NCBI RefSeq assembly: GCF_000021305.1
Contig: NC_011772.1
Coordinates: 4,872,001-4,936,000 of the forward strand
Origin: Bacillus cereus G9842
Lineage (GTDB): Bacteria > Bacillota > Bacilli > Bacillales > Bacillaceae_G
Length of the DNA stretch: 64,000 nt
Direction of reading: 5' to 3'
Shown: positions 8,428 through 20,763 of the stretch, in pieces
Layout: each line of letters begins with the position of its first letter
Numbering within the stretch: the stretch's first letter is position 1
Position numbers and translations under genes: made by a program
The notes under the pieces: generated by a model
The model's database searches: none
Told to the model about the DNA's origin: nothing
Seen by the model: only the letters and a program-made list of their open reading frames with translations

Positions 8428-9159
8428 TTAACTATCTGTTTTCTTTTTATCAGGTACAGCAACACTTCCGCTTCCATAATACGTAGGCACTTCCCCTTGA
8501 ACGATACGCGTCGCAATCGGAACATTTTGTTTCACCGTTATCTCTTTCGTATGAAATGGAATGATTACTTGCAACGTTACTTCCATTTCCATAACAATTT
8601 GAATCGCTGTAGTGTTGATCCCGTGCGGCTCAATTTTTTGTTTAATATCTGTATTCACATGCCCAATTGGCGTGAACTGAATCGGAATATCTGGTCCTAT
8701 ATTACCAAGAAGCGCATTATCAGTTACACGCCCAAAAGGAACTGCCATAGTCGCCCCGTTTTTTTCAGAAATACCTAGCTCCTTCAACTTCCCTTGTTCT
8801 ACTTGCTGCAAATATTTTTCTATGTACGTAGTCGTTGACGTTACGATTTCATTTACTTGCTTCGTATTTAAATTAATTGTGGATACTTTCCCGTTTTTAT
8901 CATTTTGTACTTTCATTAACGAATCGACATCGAATCCTTCATTAATTCGATCCTTTACCGCCTTCGTCATAATTGCCGTCGCCATTTTCTTTGTCTCTAC
9001 TTCTCCATATTTAATTAAGGTCGGCTGAATACTATTATTCACAATCCACAGCCCTTGCGTAAGTAATATAACAAAAAGAATAAACGACATAAGCAGTATA
9101 TACCGAAAGGCGATAGGTCCCTTTCGAAACCGCGAGTTTTTCGAGCGAAATATACTCAT
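8428..9159 (-). CDS. yunB: Sporulation protein YunB
   Basis: A 243-residue protein with a single N-terminal membrane anchor (residues about 20-42) and an extracytoplasmic domain. Length and conserved blocks (KDRINEGFDVDSLM, ISEKNGATMAVPFG, FTPIGHVNTDIKQKIEPHG) match YunB, which B. subtilis makes in the mother cell under SigE and needs for normal spore formation. The start ATG 9159 follows AAGGAGG. It may be read from the yunC or yunD promoter region or its own; no sigma-E promoter was scored. Function in this organism is inferred from the family. Confidence 0.88.
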   Translation of the reverse strand: MSIFRSKNSRFRKGPIAFRYILLMSFILFVILLTQGLWIVNNSIQPTLIKYGEVETKKMATAIMTKAVKDRINEGFDVDSLMKVQNDKNGKVSTINLNTKQVNEIVTSTTTYIEKYLQQVEQGKLKELGISEKNGATMAVPFGRVTDNALLGNIGPDIPIQFTPIGHVNTDIKQKIEPHGINTTAIQIVMEMEVTLQVIIPFHTKEITVKQNVPIATRIVQGEVPTYYGSGSVAVPDKKKTDS

Positions 9160-9213
9160 AAAAAAACCTCCTTCTTATATCATTTCTATGCAAGAAGGAG
9201 GGACGATATATGC

Positions 9214-9516
9214 TTATCTCATTTTTAATAATGCTTCTTTTCCAATCGTTCCTGCTGGAATGCCTAATGCTTCAGCTCCAGTCGTTACCGATTCTAGTGG
9301 CGCTTCAAGAAGTTGTTCAATCGTTCTTACACCAACCGCACGGCCAGCAATAATTCCTCGATCACCTAACTTCTCATTTAAAAGACCTACATCTAATGCA
9401 CCACACATAATATATCCTTTATCGCTCATTACAGCTAGCAAATTCGTCTTTGGAAGTTTGACGCTAACCGCAATAAACGTATAATTATCAATTATAATTG
9501 GCTCCACATTAACCAT
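9214..9516 (-). CDS. yunC: YunC (DUF1805) protein
   Basis: A 100-residue soluble protein of the DUF1805 family, counterpart of B. subtilis YunC, function unknown. The conserved core TNLLAVMSDKGYIMCGALDV and the GIIAGRAVGVRTIEQLL segment are present. It starts at ATG 9516 behind GAGGAGTG. It lies 65 bases downstream of yunD on the same strand and 54 bases upstream of yunB, keeping the yunBCD order. No catalytic motif is obvious. Confidence 0.85.
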   Translation of the reverse strand: MVNVEPIIIDNYTFIAVSVKLPKTNLLAVMSDKGYIMCGALDVGLLNEKLGDRGIIAGRAVGVRTIEQLLEAPLESVTTGAEALGIPAGTIGKEALLKMR

Positions 9517-9581
9517 AGTTCACACTCCTCTCTTTCTTATCTGTATGACAAGAGAAAAATGAGTGTTACAAGTTAACTAGC

Positions 9582-10997
9582 CTATAGTTTAACGGAAGAT
9601 GTATAAGTTATTAACATATCTGTTAACACATCTCTAAGTAGTTCTGGCATATAATATTGTTTGCTAGAAAGTGTGGATAGCTCTGGGTATAAGTATCCAA
9701 ACGTAAACATATCAATTGTTCCTACTGTATATATACGGTCTAACTCCAGCGATTCGCCGTTAATCAATACATCTTCTAATAAAATTTTATTCCCAGGAAT
9801 CGTATCTGGAATTACTTCTACACCAGCGTAAATCATTTTCCCCATCACTTTTCCACGAAATCCGAATCCTTTTACCTCAAGGTTTTCCATATTCGGTTTA
9901 CGTGCTTTCAAAATAACTTCTCTTAATATCTTTCCTGGAACTTTCAAAGCACACGGATTAATTGGATGTGGACAAATTCTGTGAATATCTCCGCGCGTTA
10001 CAACACCCTCTTCTAATCCTTCAAGAAGTACACCAGCATTCACCATTCCAACTTCTGCACTGCACCATGTTTTCAGCGCACTTGCTAACATATGAGAAAA
10101 CGGCGCCTCATGAAACCAATCAACCGGTAATGACTCTTTTAAATGAACGACAGGCTCTGCCATTATATGCTTACTTTCTTCCTGCAGTATTTCAATTGTG
10201 GATAACGGCTCGCTATAAGCCCCTAACCGTTCCGTCTTAATTGCTCTACCGTCTTTTTTCAGTAGTTTCTTCGTCTCTATATCCACAGTAAGCTGTACGT
10301 GACCAACGTAACGCCCCCACTTTTCACAACAACAAAGTAACGTATTATTCATAAGAACACCACGCTCAAATAAATGATGCGTATGCGCACCTAAAATCAC
10401 ATCTATATCATAATGCTCTGCCATATACTCATCCATGCTTTTTCCAAGGTGAGAAAGGACAACTGTAATATGAGCCTCATCTCGCACTTCTTCTAAAATA
10501 GACTCTAAATGGATAAGCGGATCTTCAATATGCCAATCGAGCATATGATAGAACTCTGGATAAGCTACCGTTAACCCGATAAAGGCAATCGTAATCCCAT
10601 CTGTCGTTGTATGTAATTTATAAGGCTTTGCCCACTCCGGACGTACACCTTCTTTTTCAAATAAATTCGCGACAAGCACTTCAAATCCAGCCTCATCATA
10701 TAGACGATTCAAATGCTCCTTCGCTAACGTAATTCCTTCATTATTTCCGATCGTTACATAATCATATAACGCCTCATTTAAAAGCTTCGTATTGCCAAGT
10801 CCATTCGTCGCTTCCGAAATACTATGAAAACGATCCACATGATCGCCGATATCAACCGTCAAAACGGTCTCTCCCGCTTCCTGTCTTCGCTTTTTCTCTC
10901 CCTGTACAAACCGAGAAATTTGCGGCCAATTTTCAAAATGACTATGTATATCGTTTGTATGATAAAGGTGGATGATTGTTTCCTTATTTATATTCAG
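9582..10997 (-). CDS. yunD: YunD-like metallophosphatase/5'-nucleotidase, apparent CTG start
   Basis: A two-domain bifunctional UshA-type phosphoesterase: an N-terminal calcineurin-like metallophosphatase (DIGDH, NNEG-type NNE, SHLG, GAHTHH metal motifs) and a C-terminal 5'-nucleotidase domain (from about residue 250). The first ordinary start in the frame, TTG at 10862, would remove the essential first metal motif. Reading upstream in frame adds 45 residues including YHTNDIHSHFENWPQISRF, conserved in this family. No ATG, GTG or TTG exists in that extension before a stop at 11013; a CTG at 10997 lies eight bases after GGAGG (11010-11006) and is the best start. No signal peptide, so it is cytosolic. 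About 471 residues. Confidence 0.85.
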   Translation of the reverse strand: MNINKETIIHLYHTNDIHSHFENWPQISRFVQGEKKRRQEAGETVLTVDIGDHVDRFHSISEATNGLGNTKLLNEALYDYVTIGNNEGITLAKEHLNRLYDEAGFEVLVANLFEKEGVRPEWAKPYKLHTTTDGITIAFIGLTVAYPEFYHMLDWHIEDPLIHLESILEEVRDEAHITVVLSHLGKSMDEYMAEHYDIDVILGAHTHHLFERGVLMNNTLLCCCEKWGRYVGHVQLTVDIETKKLLKKDGRAIKTERLGAYSEPLSTIEILQEESKHIMAEPVVHLKESLPVDWFHEAPFSHMLASALKTWCSAEVGMVNAGVLLEGLEEGVVTRGDIHRICPHPINPCALKVPGKILREVILKARKPNMENLEVKGFGFRGKVMGKMIYAGVEVIPDTIPGNKILLEDVLINGESLELDRIYTVGTIDMFTFGYLYPELSTLSSKQYYMPELLRDVLTDMLITYTSSVKL

Positions 10998-11019
10998 AGA
11001 AAAAACCTCCTCTCAGTTC

Positions 11020-11470
11020 CTTACTGCCATTTACGCTATGCGCATACAATAATCCTGTAAATACTTTTCGTCTTTTCTTGCTATTTTACATTGTACTCGC
11101 ATTGTGAGAAAAAGCAAAAGATTGCCCTTTTTTATATGAGAAATTTTTGCTAATGCAGGAAAGAATTCCAGATAGTGGAGGGAGGGGTGGATTTGTCAAA
11201 AAGTTTAATATAAAATTCAGTGGTTGATTGTTCAAGTGGATTTGTCAGTCTCTTTGTCTTAAACCTAGTCGTTCTCTGTTCTTATAAAATGTTTGGGGTA
11301 TGTGAGAATTTTCTTTTGTCTTATCTTGTCGACAAATCGATATTCCTTGTCGAAACGTTGATATATTGAAATAATCGTTGATATATTCCCGTTTATGATC
11401 GATATATTTGAAAAATCGTTGATATATTTAGCTGAACACCCACCCGGGTATCCTCTCCCAAGCCAAGACA
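11020..11470. other. Gene-free stretch with direct repeats
   Basis: No convincing gene. A GTGGATTTGTCA direct repeat occurs at about 11187 and 11236. A run of ATCGTTGATATAT-like units lies at about 11355-11425; the same units recur in opposite orientation at 49.2 kb. Confidence 0.6.
11352..11430. repeat. ATCGTTGATATAT short repeat cluster
   Basis: Three to four copies of a CGTTGATATAT-like unit (around 11355, 11375, 11398 and 11416), separated by about 20 bases. A cluster with the same unit, inverted, is found at about 49228-49310. This points to a dispersed intergenic repeat family. Confidence 0.65.
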
Positions 11471-11486
11471 AATCCGCAAAACAAAA

Positions 11487-11516
11487 AAGCGCCCTGCACA
11501 GCAGGGCGCTTTCTTC
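11487..11516. terminator. Strong hairpin, terminator-like
   Basis: AAAGCGCCCTGC/GCAGGGCGCTTT with a 3-base loop, A-rich on one side and T-rich on the other. No adjacent gene requires it, so it may be part of the repeat-rich gap. Confidence 0.55.
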
Positions 11517-11529
11517 ATACATATATTAT

Positions 11530-11757
11530 CCAGTTCTAGCGGCTAGAATGTTCGGTGGCTTCACTTCTTCCTATGAGGCAAAAAGCGCCTCTACGTCAGA
11601 AGCTCCATCCCCCTCACATACTGAACGAGCCGCTTCCACTTTAAATATTGTCCAGCTTTGCCTCCTAAACCCTCATGTCTAAGAACCTTCCGCACCAGAA
11701 GATAAAAAGCATCTTCTGTGCGAAAGAACCTTAGCCAACGGGTCTGAACAGTCGGCT
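11530..11757 (-). repeat. Composite dispersed repeat, one-unit copy
   Basis: Bases 11537-11640 are the reverse complement of the 120-bp unit found four times at 22.4-22.85 kb. Bases 11640-11757 match, inverted, the flank at 22261-22375 (the segment with TTAGACATGA and the GGCTAAGGTTCTT end). This is therefore the same element in opposite orientation with one internal unit. The open frames across it are not genes. Confidence 0.8.
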
Positions 11758-11769
11758 CCGCATTTCTAT

Positions 11770-13167
11770 TTAACCAATAGAACCTTCCATCTCAAACTTG
11801 ATCAGGCGGTTCATTTCAACTGCGTATTCCATTGGAAGTTCGCGAGTGAATGGCTCGATGAAGCCCATTACGATCATTTCTGTAGCTTCTTGCTCAGAAA
11901 TACCGCGGCTCATTAGGTAGAATAATTGTTCTTCTGATACTTTCGATACTTTCGCTTCGTGCTCAAGTGAAACGTAATCGTTTTTGATTTCGTTGTAAGG
12001 AATTGTATCAGATGTAGATTGGTTATCCATGATTAACGTGTCACACTCGATGTTAGAGCGAGAGTTTTTCGCTTTTGGTCCGAAGTGTACGATACCACGG
12101 TAAGTTACTTTACCACCATGCTTCGCAATCGATTTAGAAACGATTGTTGAAGACGTGTTTGGTGCTAAGTGAATCATTTTCGCACCAGCATCTTGGTGTT
12201 GGCCTTTACCAGCAATCGCGATTGATAATGTTAAACCACGAGCGCCTTCGCCTTTTAAGATAACTGCTGGGTATTTCATCGTTAATTTAGATCCGATGTT
12301 ACCATCAATCCATTCCATCGTCGCGTTTTCTTCACAAACCGCACGTTTTGTAACTAGGTTGTATACGTTGTTCGCCCAGTTTTGGATTGTTGTATAACGG
12401 CAATACGCATCTTTTTTAATGATGATTTCTACTACCGCACTGTGAAGTGAGTTAGTAGTGTAAACAGGTGCTGTACAACCTTCTACGTAGTGTACGTGTG
12501 CACCTTCGTCTACGATGATAAGCGTACGCTCGAATTGTCCCATATTTTCAGAGTTAATACGGAAATACGCTTGAAGTGGTGTATCAACTTTAATACCTTT
12601 TGGAACGTAGATGAATGATCCACCAGACCAAACTGCAGAGTTTAATGCAGAGAATTTGTTGTCTGTTGGTGGGATTACTTTTCCGAAATGCTCACGGAAA
12701 ATATCTTCGTTCTCTTTTAATGCGCTATCTGTATCTTTGAAGACGATTCCTAGAGCTTCTAGGTCTTCTTTCATGTTGTGGTATACAACTTCAGATTCGT
12801 ACTGTGCAGATACACCAGCTAAATATTTTTGCTCAGCTTCTGGAATACCTAATTTATCAAATGTTGCTTTAATTTCATCAGGTACTTCATCCCAAGACTT
12901 CTCAGATTTCTCAGATGGTTTTACGTAGTACGTAATTTCATCGAAATCTAAGTCATTTAAGTCGCCGCCCCATTGTGGCATTGGCATTTCATAGAACTTA
13001 TCCAGTGATTTTAAACGGAAGTCTAACATCCACTGTGGTTCTTCTTTCATACGTGAAATCTCTTCAACGATCTCTTTTGTTAAACCGCGTCCAGCACGGA
13101 AAATCGAAACGTCTTTGTCTTTGAAACCATATTTGTAATCGCCGATATCTGGCAGTTGCTTCGCCAT
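11770..13167 (-). CDS. sufB: Fe-S cluster assembly protein SufB
   Basis: A 465-residue scaffold component of the SufBCD complex, which assembles Fe-S clusters with sulfur from SufS/SufU. The SufB/SufD beta-helix core is recognisable ([33 protein letters not shown], and [14 protein letters not shown] with the conserved cysteine). The start ATG 13167 follows AAGGAGG; the longer frame adds ten residues without support. It is the last gene of the sufCDSUB operon, 49 bases after sufU. Cytosolic. Confidence 0.97.
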   Translation of the reverse strand: MAKQLPDIGDYKYGFKDKDVSIFRAGRGLTKEIVEEISRMKEEPQWMLDFRLKSLDKFYEMPMPQWGGDLNDLDFDEITYYVKPSEKSEKSWDEVPDEIKATFDKLGIPEAEQKYLAGVSAQYESEVVYHNMKEDLEALGIVFKDTDSALKENEDIFREHFGKVIPPTDNKFSALNSAVWSGGSFIYVPKGIKVDTPLQAYFRINSENMGQFERTLIIVDEGAHVHYVEGCTAPVYTTNSLHSAVVEIIIKKDAYCRYTTIQNWANNVYNLVTKRAVCEENATMEWIDGNIGSKLTMKYPAVILKGEGARGLTLSIAIAGKGQHQDAGAKMIHLAPNTSSTIVSKSIAKHGGKVTYRGIVHFGPKAKNSRSNIECDTLIMDNQSTSDTIPYNEIKNDYVSLEHEAKVSKVSEEQLFYLMSRGISEQEATEMIVMGFIEPFTRELPMEYAVEMNRLIKFEMEGSIG

Positions 13168-13215
13168 GTTGGTGTGTCCCTCCTTAGATAACCTCATTTT
13201 TAGGAACCTTTAACA

Positions 13216-16149
<2,934 letters not shown>

Positions 16150-16164
16150 GTTTATGCTCCTCTC

Positions 16165-16950
16165 TTACGCTTCTTGCTCTGCTGTTTCGTCTTCAATACC
16201 TAATTCTTTTTTAATCCAGTCGTAACCTTCAGCTTCTAGACGTTGTGCAAGCTCAGGGCCACCAGATTTAACAATACGACCGTTCATCATAACGTGAACG
16301 AAGTCTGGAGTGATGTAGTTTAATAAACGTTGGTAATGCGTAATCATTAGGCAACCGAACTCTTCGCCGCGCATTTGGTTAATACCTTTAGATACAACTT
16401 TTAATGCATCGATATCAAGACCTGAGTCGATTTCGTCTAAGATTGCGATTTTTGGCTCAATCATCATTAATTGAAGAATTTCGTTACGTTTTTTCTCTCC
16501 ACCAGAGAAACCTTCGTTTAAGTAACGTTGTGCCATTTCTGGATCCATTTCTAGGAATTCCATGTTTTTATCTAATGTACGGATAAATTTCATAAGAGAA
16601 ATTTCATCGCCTTCTTCACGACGTGCGTTAATTGCAGAACGTAAGAAGTCAGCGTTTGTTACTCCGCTAATTTCACTTGGATATTGCATTGCTAGGAATA
16701 GACCCGCTTGTGCGCGCTCGTCTACTTCCATTTCTAATACATCTTCACCGTCGATGATGATGCTACCTTCTGTTACTTCATACTTTGGGTGACCCATAAT
16801 TGCAGAAGATAAAGTTGATTTACCTGTTCCGTTAGGTCCCATAATTGCGTGGATTTCTCCACCTTTTACTTCAAGGTTTACACCCTTTAAAATTTCTTTG
16901 CCGTCAATTGATACGTGTAAGTCTTTAACCGTTAATGTAGAACCAGCCAT
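16165..16950 (-). CDS. sufC: Fe-S assembly ATPase SufC
   Basis: A 261-residue ABC-type ATPase that powers the SufBCD scaffold. Walker A GPNGTGKST (about residues 38-46), signature GFSGGEKKR, Walker B IAILDEIDSGLD and switch His ITHYQR are all intact. It is the first gene of the operon, start ATG 16950 behind ATGGAGGT. The AT-rich stretch 16951-17150 upstream should hold the operon promoter; I could not assign boxes confidently. Confidence 0.97.
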   Translation of the reverse strand: MAGSTLTVKDLHVSIDGKEILKGVNLEVKGGEIHAIMGPNGTGKSTLSSAIMGHPKYEVTEGSIIIDGEDVLEMEVDERAQAGLFLAMQYPSEISGVTNADFLRSAINARREEGDEISLMKFIRTLDKNMEFLEMDPEMAQRYLNEGFSGGEKKRNEILQLMMIEPKIAILDEIDSGLDIDALKVVSKGINQMRGEEFGCLMITHYQRLLNYITPDFVHVMMNGRIVKSGGPELAQRLEAEGYDWIKKELGIEDETAEQEA

Positions 16951-17154
16951 CTCAATACCTCCATTAATCCTATATATACATTTTAAAAATTCCTAAAACG
17001 TTCATATTCTCATTTTATTCTCATTCTAATTTTATATCAAATAAAATGATATCGCAAACGACGAAAAAAAGTAACCGTTTTTTCACAAATGTATATAAGT
17101 ATTTCCTTTTCACCTTTATATGATACACCTTTCTTCTTATTTATATAAAGAAAA

Positions 17155-17180
17155 AAGGACCGGTAAATTCCCAGTCCTTT
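17155..17180 (-). terminator. Terminator after the second metQ
   Basis: 9-bp stem AAGGACTGG/CCGGTCCTT on the minus strand (one G-T pair), with six Ts following. It lies nine bases after the metQ stop. Confidence 0.75.
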
Positions 17181-17188
17181 CCTTATAA

Positions 17189-17995
17189 TTATTCACTTAT
17201 CGGAAGTACAGCACCTTTATATTCTTTATTAATAAAGTCTTGAATTTCTTTTGAATGCAATACTTCTACTAATTCTTTAATTTCTTTTTTCTTCTCGTCA
17301 CCTTTACGAACTGCAATGATGTTTGCATACGGAGAGTCTGATCCTTCAATCGCAATTGCATCCTTCGTTGGATTTAATTTTGCATCAATTGCATAGTTCG
17401 AATTAATAAATAAAGCATCTCCCTCATTATTTTCATACAGCTTTGGTGACAATCCAGGCTCTACATCTGTTTTAAACTTTAAGTTTTTCGGATTTTCTAC
17501 AACATCTTTTACTGTCGCTTTAACAACATCTACACCGTCTTTTAATTTAATAACGCCGCCTTTTTGTAACAATGCGAGCATACGGCCACGCTCCGCTACG
17601 TTATTACTCATAATAACTGTTCCGCCATCTGGCAATTCTTTTAAACTTTTATATTTCTTAGAATAAATCCCCATTGGCTCTAAATGGATTTTTCCTGCGT
17701 TTACAATTTTATATCCCTTTTCTTGAATTTCTTTATCTAAGTAAGGAATGTGTTGGAAGTAGTTCGCATCAATTTCCTTATCCGCTAACGCTTTATTTGG
17801 CAGTACATAATCCTGGAACTTTTTAATCTCTAACTTAATGCCTTTTTTCTCTAAGATTGGCTGTGCTTTCTCCAAAATAACAGCGTGCGGCACGTTAGAA
17901 GCTCCAACAACAAGCTTATTCTCTTCTTTCCCTCCGCAAGCAGCTAATGTAAATACAGACAGCGCTGTAACAACTGACAATAGAATCTTTCTCAT
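17189..17995 (-). CDS. metQ: Methionine-binding lipoprotein MetQ (second copy)
   Basis: A 268-residue NlpA-family substrate-binding lipoprotein with lipobox LAACG (cysteine about residue 20). It closely resembles the adjacent MetQ throughout (VVGASNVPHA, KKFQDYVLPN, LDKEIQEKGY, EPGLSPKLYEN). It probably delivers D/L-methionine or its sulfoxide to the MetNP transporter. It is separated from the first metQ by a terminator, so it may be made only by read-through or from its own promoter. The tandem pair looks like a local duplication. Confidence 0.9.
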   Translation of the reverse strand: MRKILLSVVTALSVFTLAACGGKEENKLVVGASNVPHAVILEKAQPILEKKGIKLEIKKFQDYVLPNKALADKEIDANYFQHIPYLDKEIQEKGYKIVNAGKIHLEPMGIYSKKYKSLKELPDGGTVIMSNNVAERGRMLALLQKGGVIKLKDGVDVVKATVKDVVENPKNLKFKTDVEPGLSPKLYENNEGDALFINSNYAIDAKLNPTKDAIAIEGSDSPYANIIAVRKGDEKKKEIKELVEVLHSKEIQDFINKEYKGAVLPISE

Positions 17996-18031
17996 ATGAT
18001 GTCCCCTTCTCCCCTATAGTTATGTAGTTAT

Positions 18032-18058
18032 AAAAAAGGCTGGCATACACCAGCCCTT
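18032..18058 (-). terminator. Terminator between the two metQ genes
   Basis: Stem GGCTGG/CCAGCC (extended by neighbouring bases) followed by TTTTTT on the minus strand, just after the first metQ stop. Confidence 0.8.
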
Positions 18059-18066
18059 TTCAGCAA

Positions 18067-18879
18067 TTATTCTTTTACAGGAACAACTGCCCCTTTATAT
18101 TCTTTATTAATGAAGTCTTCAATTTCTTTAGAATGTAATACTTCTACAAGAGCTTTAATCTCTTTCTTATCTTTATCGCCTTTACGAACAGCTACTATGT
18201 TTGCGTACGGTGAATCATTTCCTTCAATTGCAATTGCATCTTTTTCCGGATTTAACTTTGCATCAATTGCATAGTTAGAGTTAATTAAAACAGCGTCGCC
18301 TTCTTTATTGTTATACACTTGTGGCAATAAACCAGGCTCGATATCCGTTTTGAATTTTAGATTTTTCGGATTATCTGCAATATCTTTTGGAGTTGCTTTA
18401 ACTGGATCTACCCCATCTTTAACTTTTAAAATACCTTCTTTTTGTAAAATTGCTAAACCACGTCCATGGTCAGCAACAGAATTACTCATAATAATTGTCG
18501 CTCCGTCCGGAAGTTCTTTTAAGCTCTTATATTTTTGAGAATATACACCAATTGGCTCTAAATGAATTTTCCCTGCTACTTCAAAGTCATACTTTTTATC
18601 TTTAATTTCTTTTTCTAAATACGGAATGTGCTGGAAGTAGTTTGCATCTAAATCCTTATCCGCTAACGATTTATTTGGCAACACGTAATCTTGGAATTTT
18701 TTCACTTCTAATTCAATTCCTTTTTTCTCAAGTAACGGTTTTGCCTTTTCTAAAATTTCAGCGTGCGGTACGTTAGAAGCACCAACAACAAGCTTCTTTT
18801 CATCTTTATCTTTCCCGCCACAAGCAGCTAAGCCAAAAATTGAAGTTGAAATAAGTGCCGTAAGTAATAATTTTTTCAT
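18067..18879 (-). CDS. metQ: Methionine-binding lipoprotein MetQ (first copy)
   Basis: A 270-residue lipoprotein with lipobox LAACG and the NlpA fold, the binding component of the MetNPQ ABC importer on the outer face of the membrane. The start is ATG 18879: the GGGAGG lies nine bases before it but touches the earlier ATG at 18888. It is 23 bases after the permease gene and belongs to the riboswitch-controlled operon. It is highly similar to the next gene. Confidence 0.95.
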   Translation of the reverse strand: MKKLLLTALISTSIFGLAACGGKDKDEKKLVVGASNVPHAEILEKAKPLLEKKGIELEVKKFQDYVLPNKSLADKDLDANYFQHIPYLEKEIKDKKYDFEVAGKIHLEPIGVYSQKYKSLKELPDGATIIMSNSVADHGRGLAILQKEGILKVKDGVDPVKATPKDIADNPKNLKFKTDIEPGLLPQVYNNKEGDAVLINSNYAIDAKLNPEKDAIAIEGNDSPYANIVAVRKGDKDKKEIKALVEVLHSKEIEDFINKEYKGAVVPVKE

Positions 18880-18902
18880 TTGAAACATCCTCCCGTTTTT
18901 TA

Positions 18903-19568
18903 TTATCGTTTATCTATTCGAGTCGTTAAACTATCACCAATCCACTGAATTAAAAATACAACTAGTAATACACAAATTGTCGCAACGATTGTTACATCGT
19001 TATTTCCTCTTTGGAATCCTTCTAAGTAAGCAAGTGTTCCAAGGCCACCAGCACCAACAACTCCCGCCATTGCTGTATATCCTACTAAAGCAATTGTCGT
19101 AACCGTAATACCAGATACTAATGCTGGTAACGATTCTGGAATTAACACTTTCAAAATAATTGTGCTTGTTTTTGCTCCCATTGCTTTTGAAGCTTCAATT
19201 ACACCTTTATCAATTTCGCGAAGTGCGATTTCAACCATTCTCGCGTAGAATGGTGCCGCTCCAATAATTAAAGCCGGCAGCGCTGCACTTGCTCCAAGAA
19301 TTGTTCCAAGAAGAATCTTTGTGAATGGGATTAATAAAATAATTAAAATGATGAACGGTATAGAACGGAATATATTTACGAATGCTCCAATCACCGTATT
19401 AATTGATTTGTTTTCCCATAAATTATCTTTCGCTGTCATGAAGAGTAACAATCCTAAAATTAGTCCTAAAACAAATGTCGCAAGAGCTGCGATTGCCGTC
19501 ATATATAACGTTTCACCCGTTGCTTCTAACATTTGATTCCAATCAACATTTGCGAGTAACTTATCCAT
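18903..19568 (-). CDS. metP: Methionine ABC transporter permease
   Basis: A 222-residue MetI-type permease with five predicted membrane helices and the EAA-type loop (EIDKGVIEASKAMGAKTSTI) that contacts MetN. The start ATG 19568 has GGAGGT eight bases upstream; a TTG six bases earlier is less likely. It overlaps metN by eight bases, so translation is coupled. Role: membrane channel of the methionine importer. Confidence 0.95.
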   Translation of the reverse strand: MDKLLANVDWNQMLEATGETLYMTAIAALATFVLGLILGLLLFMTAKDNLWENKSINTVIGAFVNIFRSIPFIILIILLIPFTKILLGTILGASAALPALIIGAAPFYARMVEIALREIDKGVIEASKAMGAKTSTIILKVLIPESLPALVSGITVTTIALVGYTAMAGVVGAGGLGTLAYLEGFQRGNNDVTIVATICVLLVVFLIQWIGDSLTTRIDKR

Positions 19569-20586
19569 GTGCAATCACCTCCAGCTCTACTTGATCTTGA
19601 TGAATTCCTTCTATTGCTTGCTGGATCGCTGTTTCCTCACCATTTAAATGAACAACTAAACTACCGTAAGAACCGTTATTCGTTTGTGCGATATTTCCTT
19701 GCAAAATGCTAACTTCTATATCACTGCGTTGCATCAATCGTTGAAGCACTGGTCTTTCTACAGCCTCACCAATAAACTGCAAACGAATTACTTTTCCATC
19801 TGGATATTTTTCAATTAAACTTTCAATCGTTTCATTTGTATCTTCAGAATCTGTTAACTGCTGTACAAATCGTTTCGTAATATCTTGCTTCGGATTACGG
19901 AATACATCAAGTACTGGACCCGTTTCTACAATCTTTCCTCTCTCCATTACCGCCACTCGATTACAAATCTTTCGAATTACGTGCATCTCATGTGTAATGA
20001 GTACAATTGTTAAACCAAGGCGCTTATTGATGTCTAATAGTAAATCCAAAATTTGATCTGTCGTTTCTGGATCAAGAGCCGACGTTGCTTCATCACATAA
20101 AAGTACTTGTGGGTTGTTAGCTAATGCTCTTGCAATCCCAACGCGTTGTTTTTGTCCCCCGCTCAGCTGAGATGGGTACGCGTCTCCTCTTCCTTCTAAT
20201 CCGACAAGATGAATTAATTCATCAACACGTTTTCTTCTCTTCGTTTTATCAACACCTGCAATTTCAAGTGGAAACTCAATATTTTCACGTACAGTTCGTG
20301 ACCAAAGTAAGTTGAAGTGTTGAAAAATCATTCCGATTTCTTGCCTTGCCTTACGAAGTTCACTTCCTGTAATTGTTGATATAACACGATCCGCAATTGT
20401 AATTTGGCCAGAAGTCGGTTTTTCTAACTGATTAAACAATCTGATTAAAGAACTTTTCCCAGCGCCGCTATATCCGATAACACCAAATATTTCGCCTTTT
20501 TCTATTTTTAAATTGGCGTTATCTACAGCAGTGACATCACCGCTTTTTGCTTTATATATTTTCTTTACATTCTCTAATAGAATCAT
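19561..20586 (-). CDS. metN: Methionine ABC transporter ATPase MetN
   Basis: A 341-residue ABC ATPase with Walker A GYSGAGKSS (about residues 38-46), signature LSGGQKQR and Walker B VLLCDEATSALD. The C-terminal NIL domain (about residues 265-340) senses intracellular methionine and inhibits transport in this family. It is the first gene of the operon, preceded by a SAM-I riboswitch leader. The start ATG follows AAGGGGTGAT. Confidence 0.97.
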   Translation of the reverse strand: MILLENVKKIYKAKSGDVTAVDNANLKIEKGEIFGVIGYSGAGKSSLIRLFNQLEKPTSGQITIADRVISTITGSELRKARQEIGMIFQHFNLLWSRTVRENIEFPLEIAGVDKTKRRKRVDELIHLVGLEGRGDAYPSQLSGGQKQRVGIARALANNPQVLLCDEATSALDPETTDQILDLLLDINKRLGLTIVLITHEMHVIRKICNRVAVMERGKIVETGPVLDVFRNPKQDITKRFVQQLTDSEDTNETIESLIEKYPDGKVIRLQFIGEAVERPVLQRLMQRSDIEVSILQGNIAQTNNGSYGSLVVHLNGEETAIQQAIEGIHQDQVELEVIAHG

Positions 20587-20668
20587 GATGTATCACCCCT
20601 TTTTTTTGTTTAGGTCGACTCCGCAATTTTTTATGTTTAATGCGTGTAGTCCACCGTTATCACTACTT

Positions 20669-20703
20669 TTATTGTTTGAATGTCCTCCACATTCAAACAA
20701 TAA
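20669..20703 (-). promoter_or_regulatory. 15-bp perfect hairpin with GGAGG loop in the met leader
   Basis: Arms TTATTGTTTGAATGT and ACATTCAAACAATAA are perfectly complementary. On the transcribed (minus) strand the 5-base loop reads GGAGG. It lies directly behind the riboswitch terminator and about 80 bases before metN. Role unknown. Confidence 0.6.
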
Positions 20704-20739
20704 AAAAACCTTTCTGCTTTAGAGAAGCAGAAAGGTTTA
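20702..20739 (-). terminator. Riboswitch-controlled terminator
   Basis: Stem AACCTTTCTGCTT/AAGCAGAAAGGTT on the minus strand followed by seven Ts. It is the expression platform of the S-box. Confidence 0.9.
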
Positions 20740-20763
20740 TGTGCGTATATAACAACATTATCC

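Noticed and set aside
10890..10910. Suspected frameshift in yunD
   Set aside because: A careful reread of the minus strand shows an uninterrupted frame through RFVQGEKKRRQEAG; only the start codon is unusual.
11395..11682. 95-codon frame in the repeat-rich gap
   Set aside because: It crosses a strong hairpin and the composite repeat; no ribosome site and no protein-like pattern.
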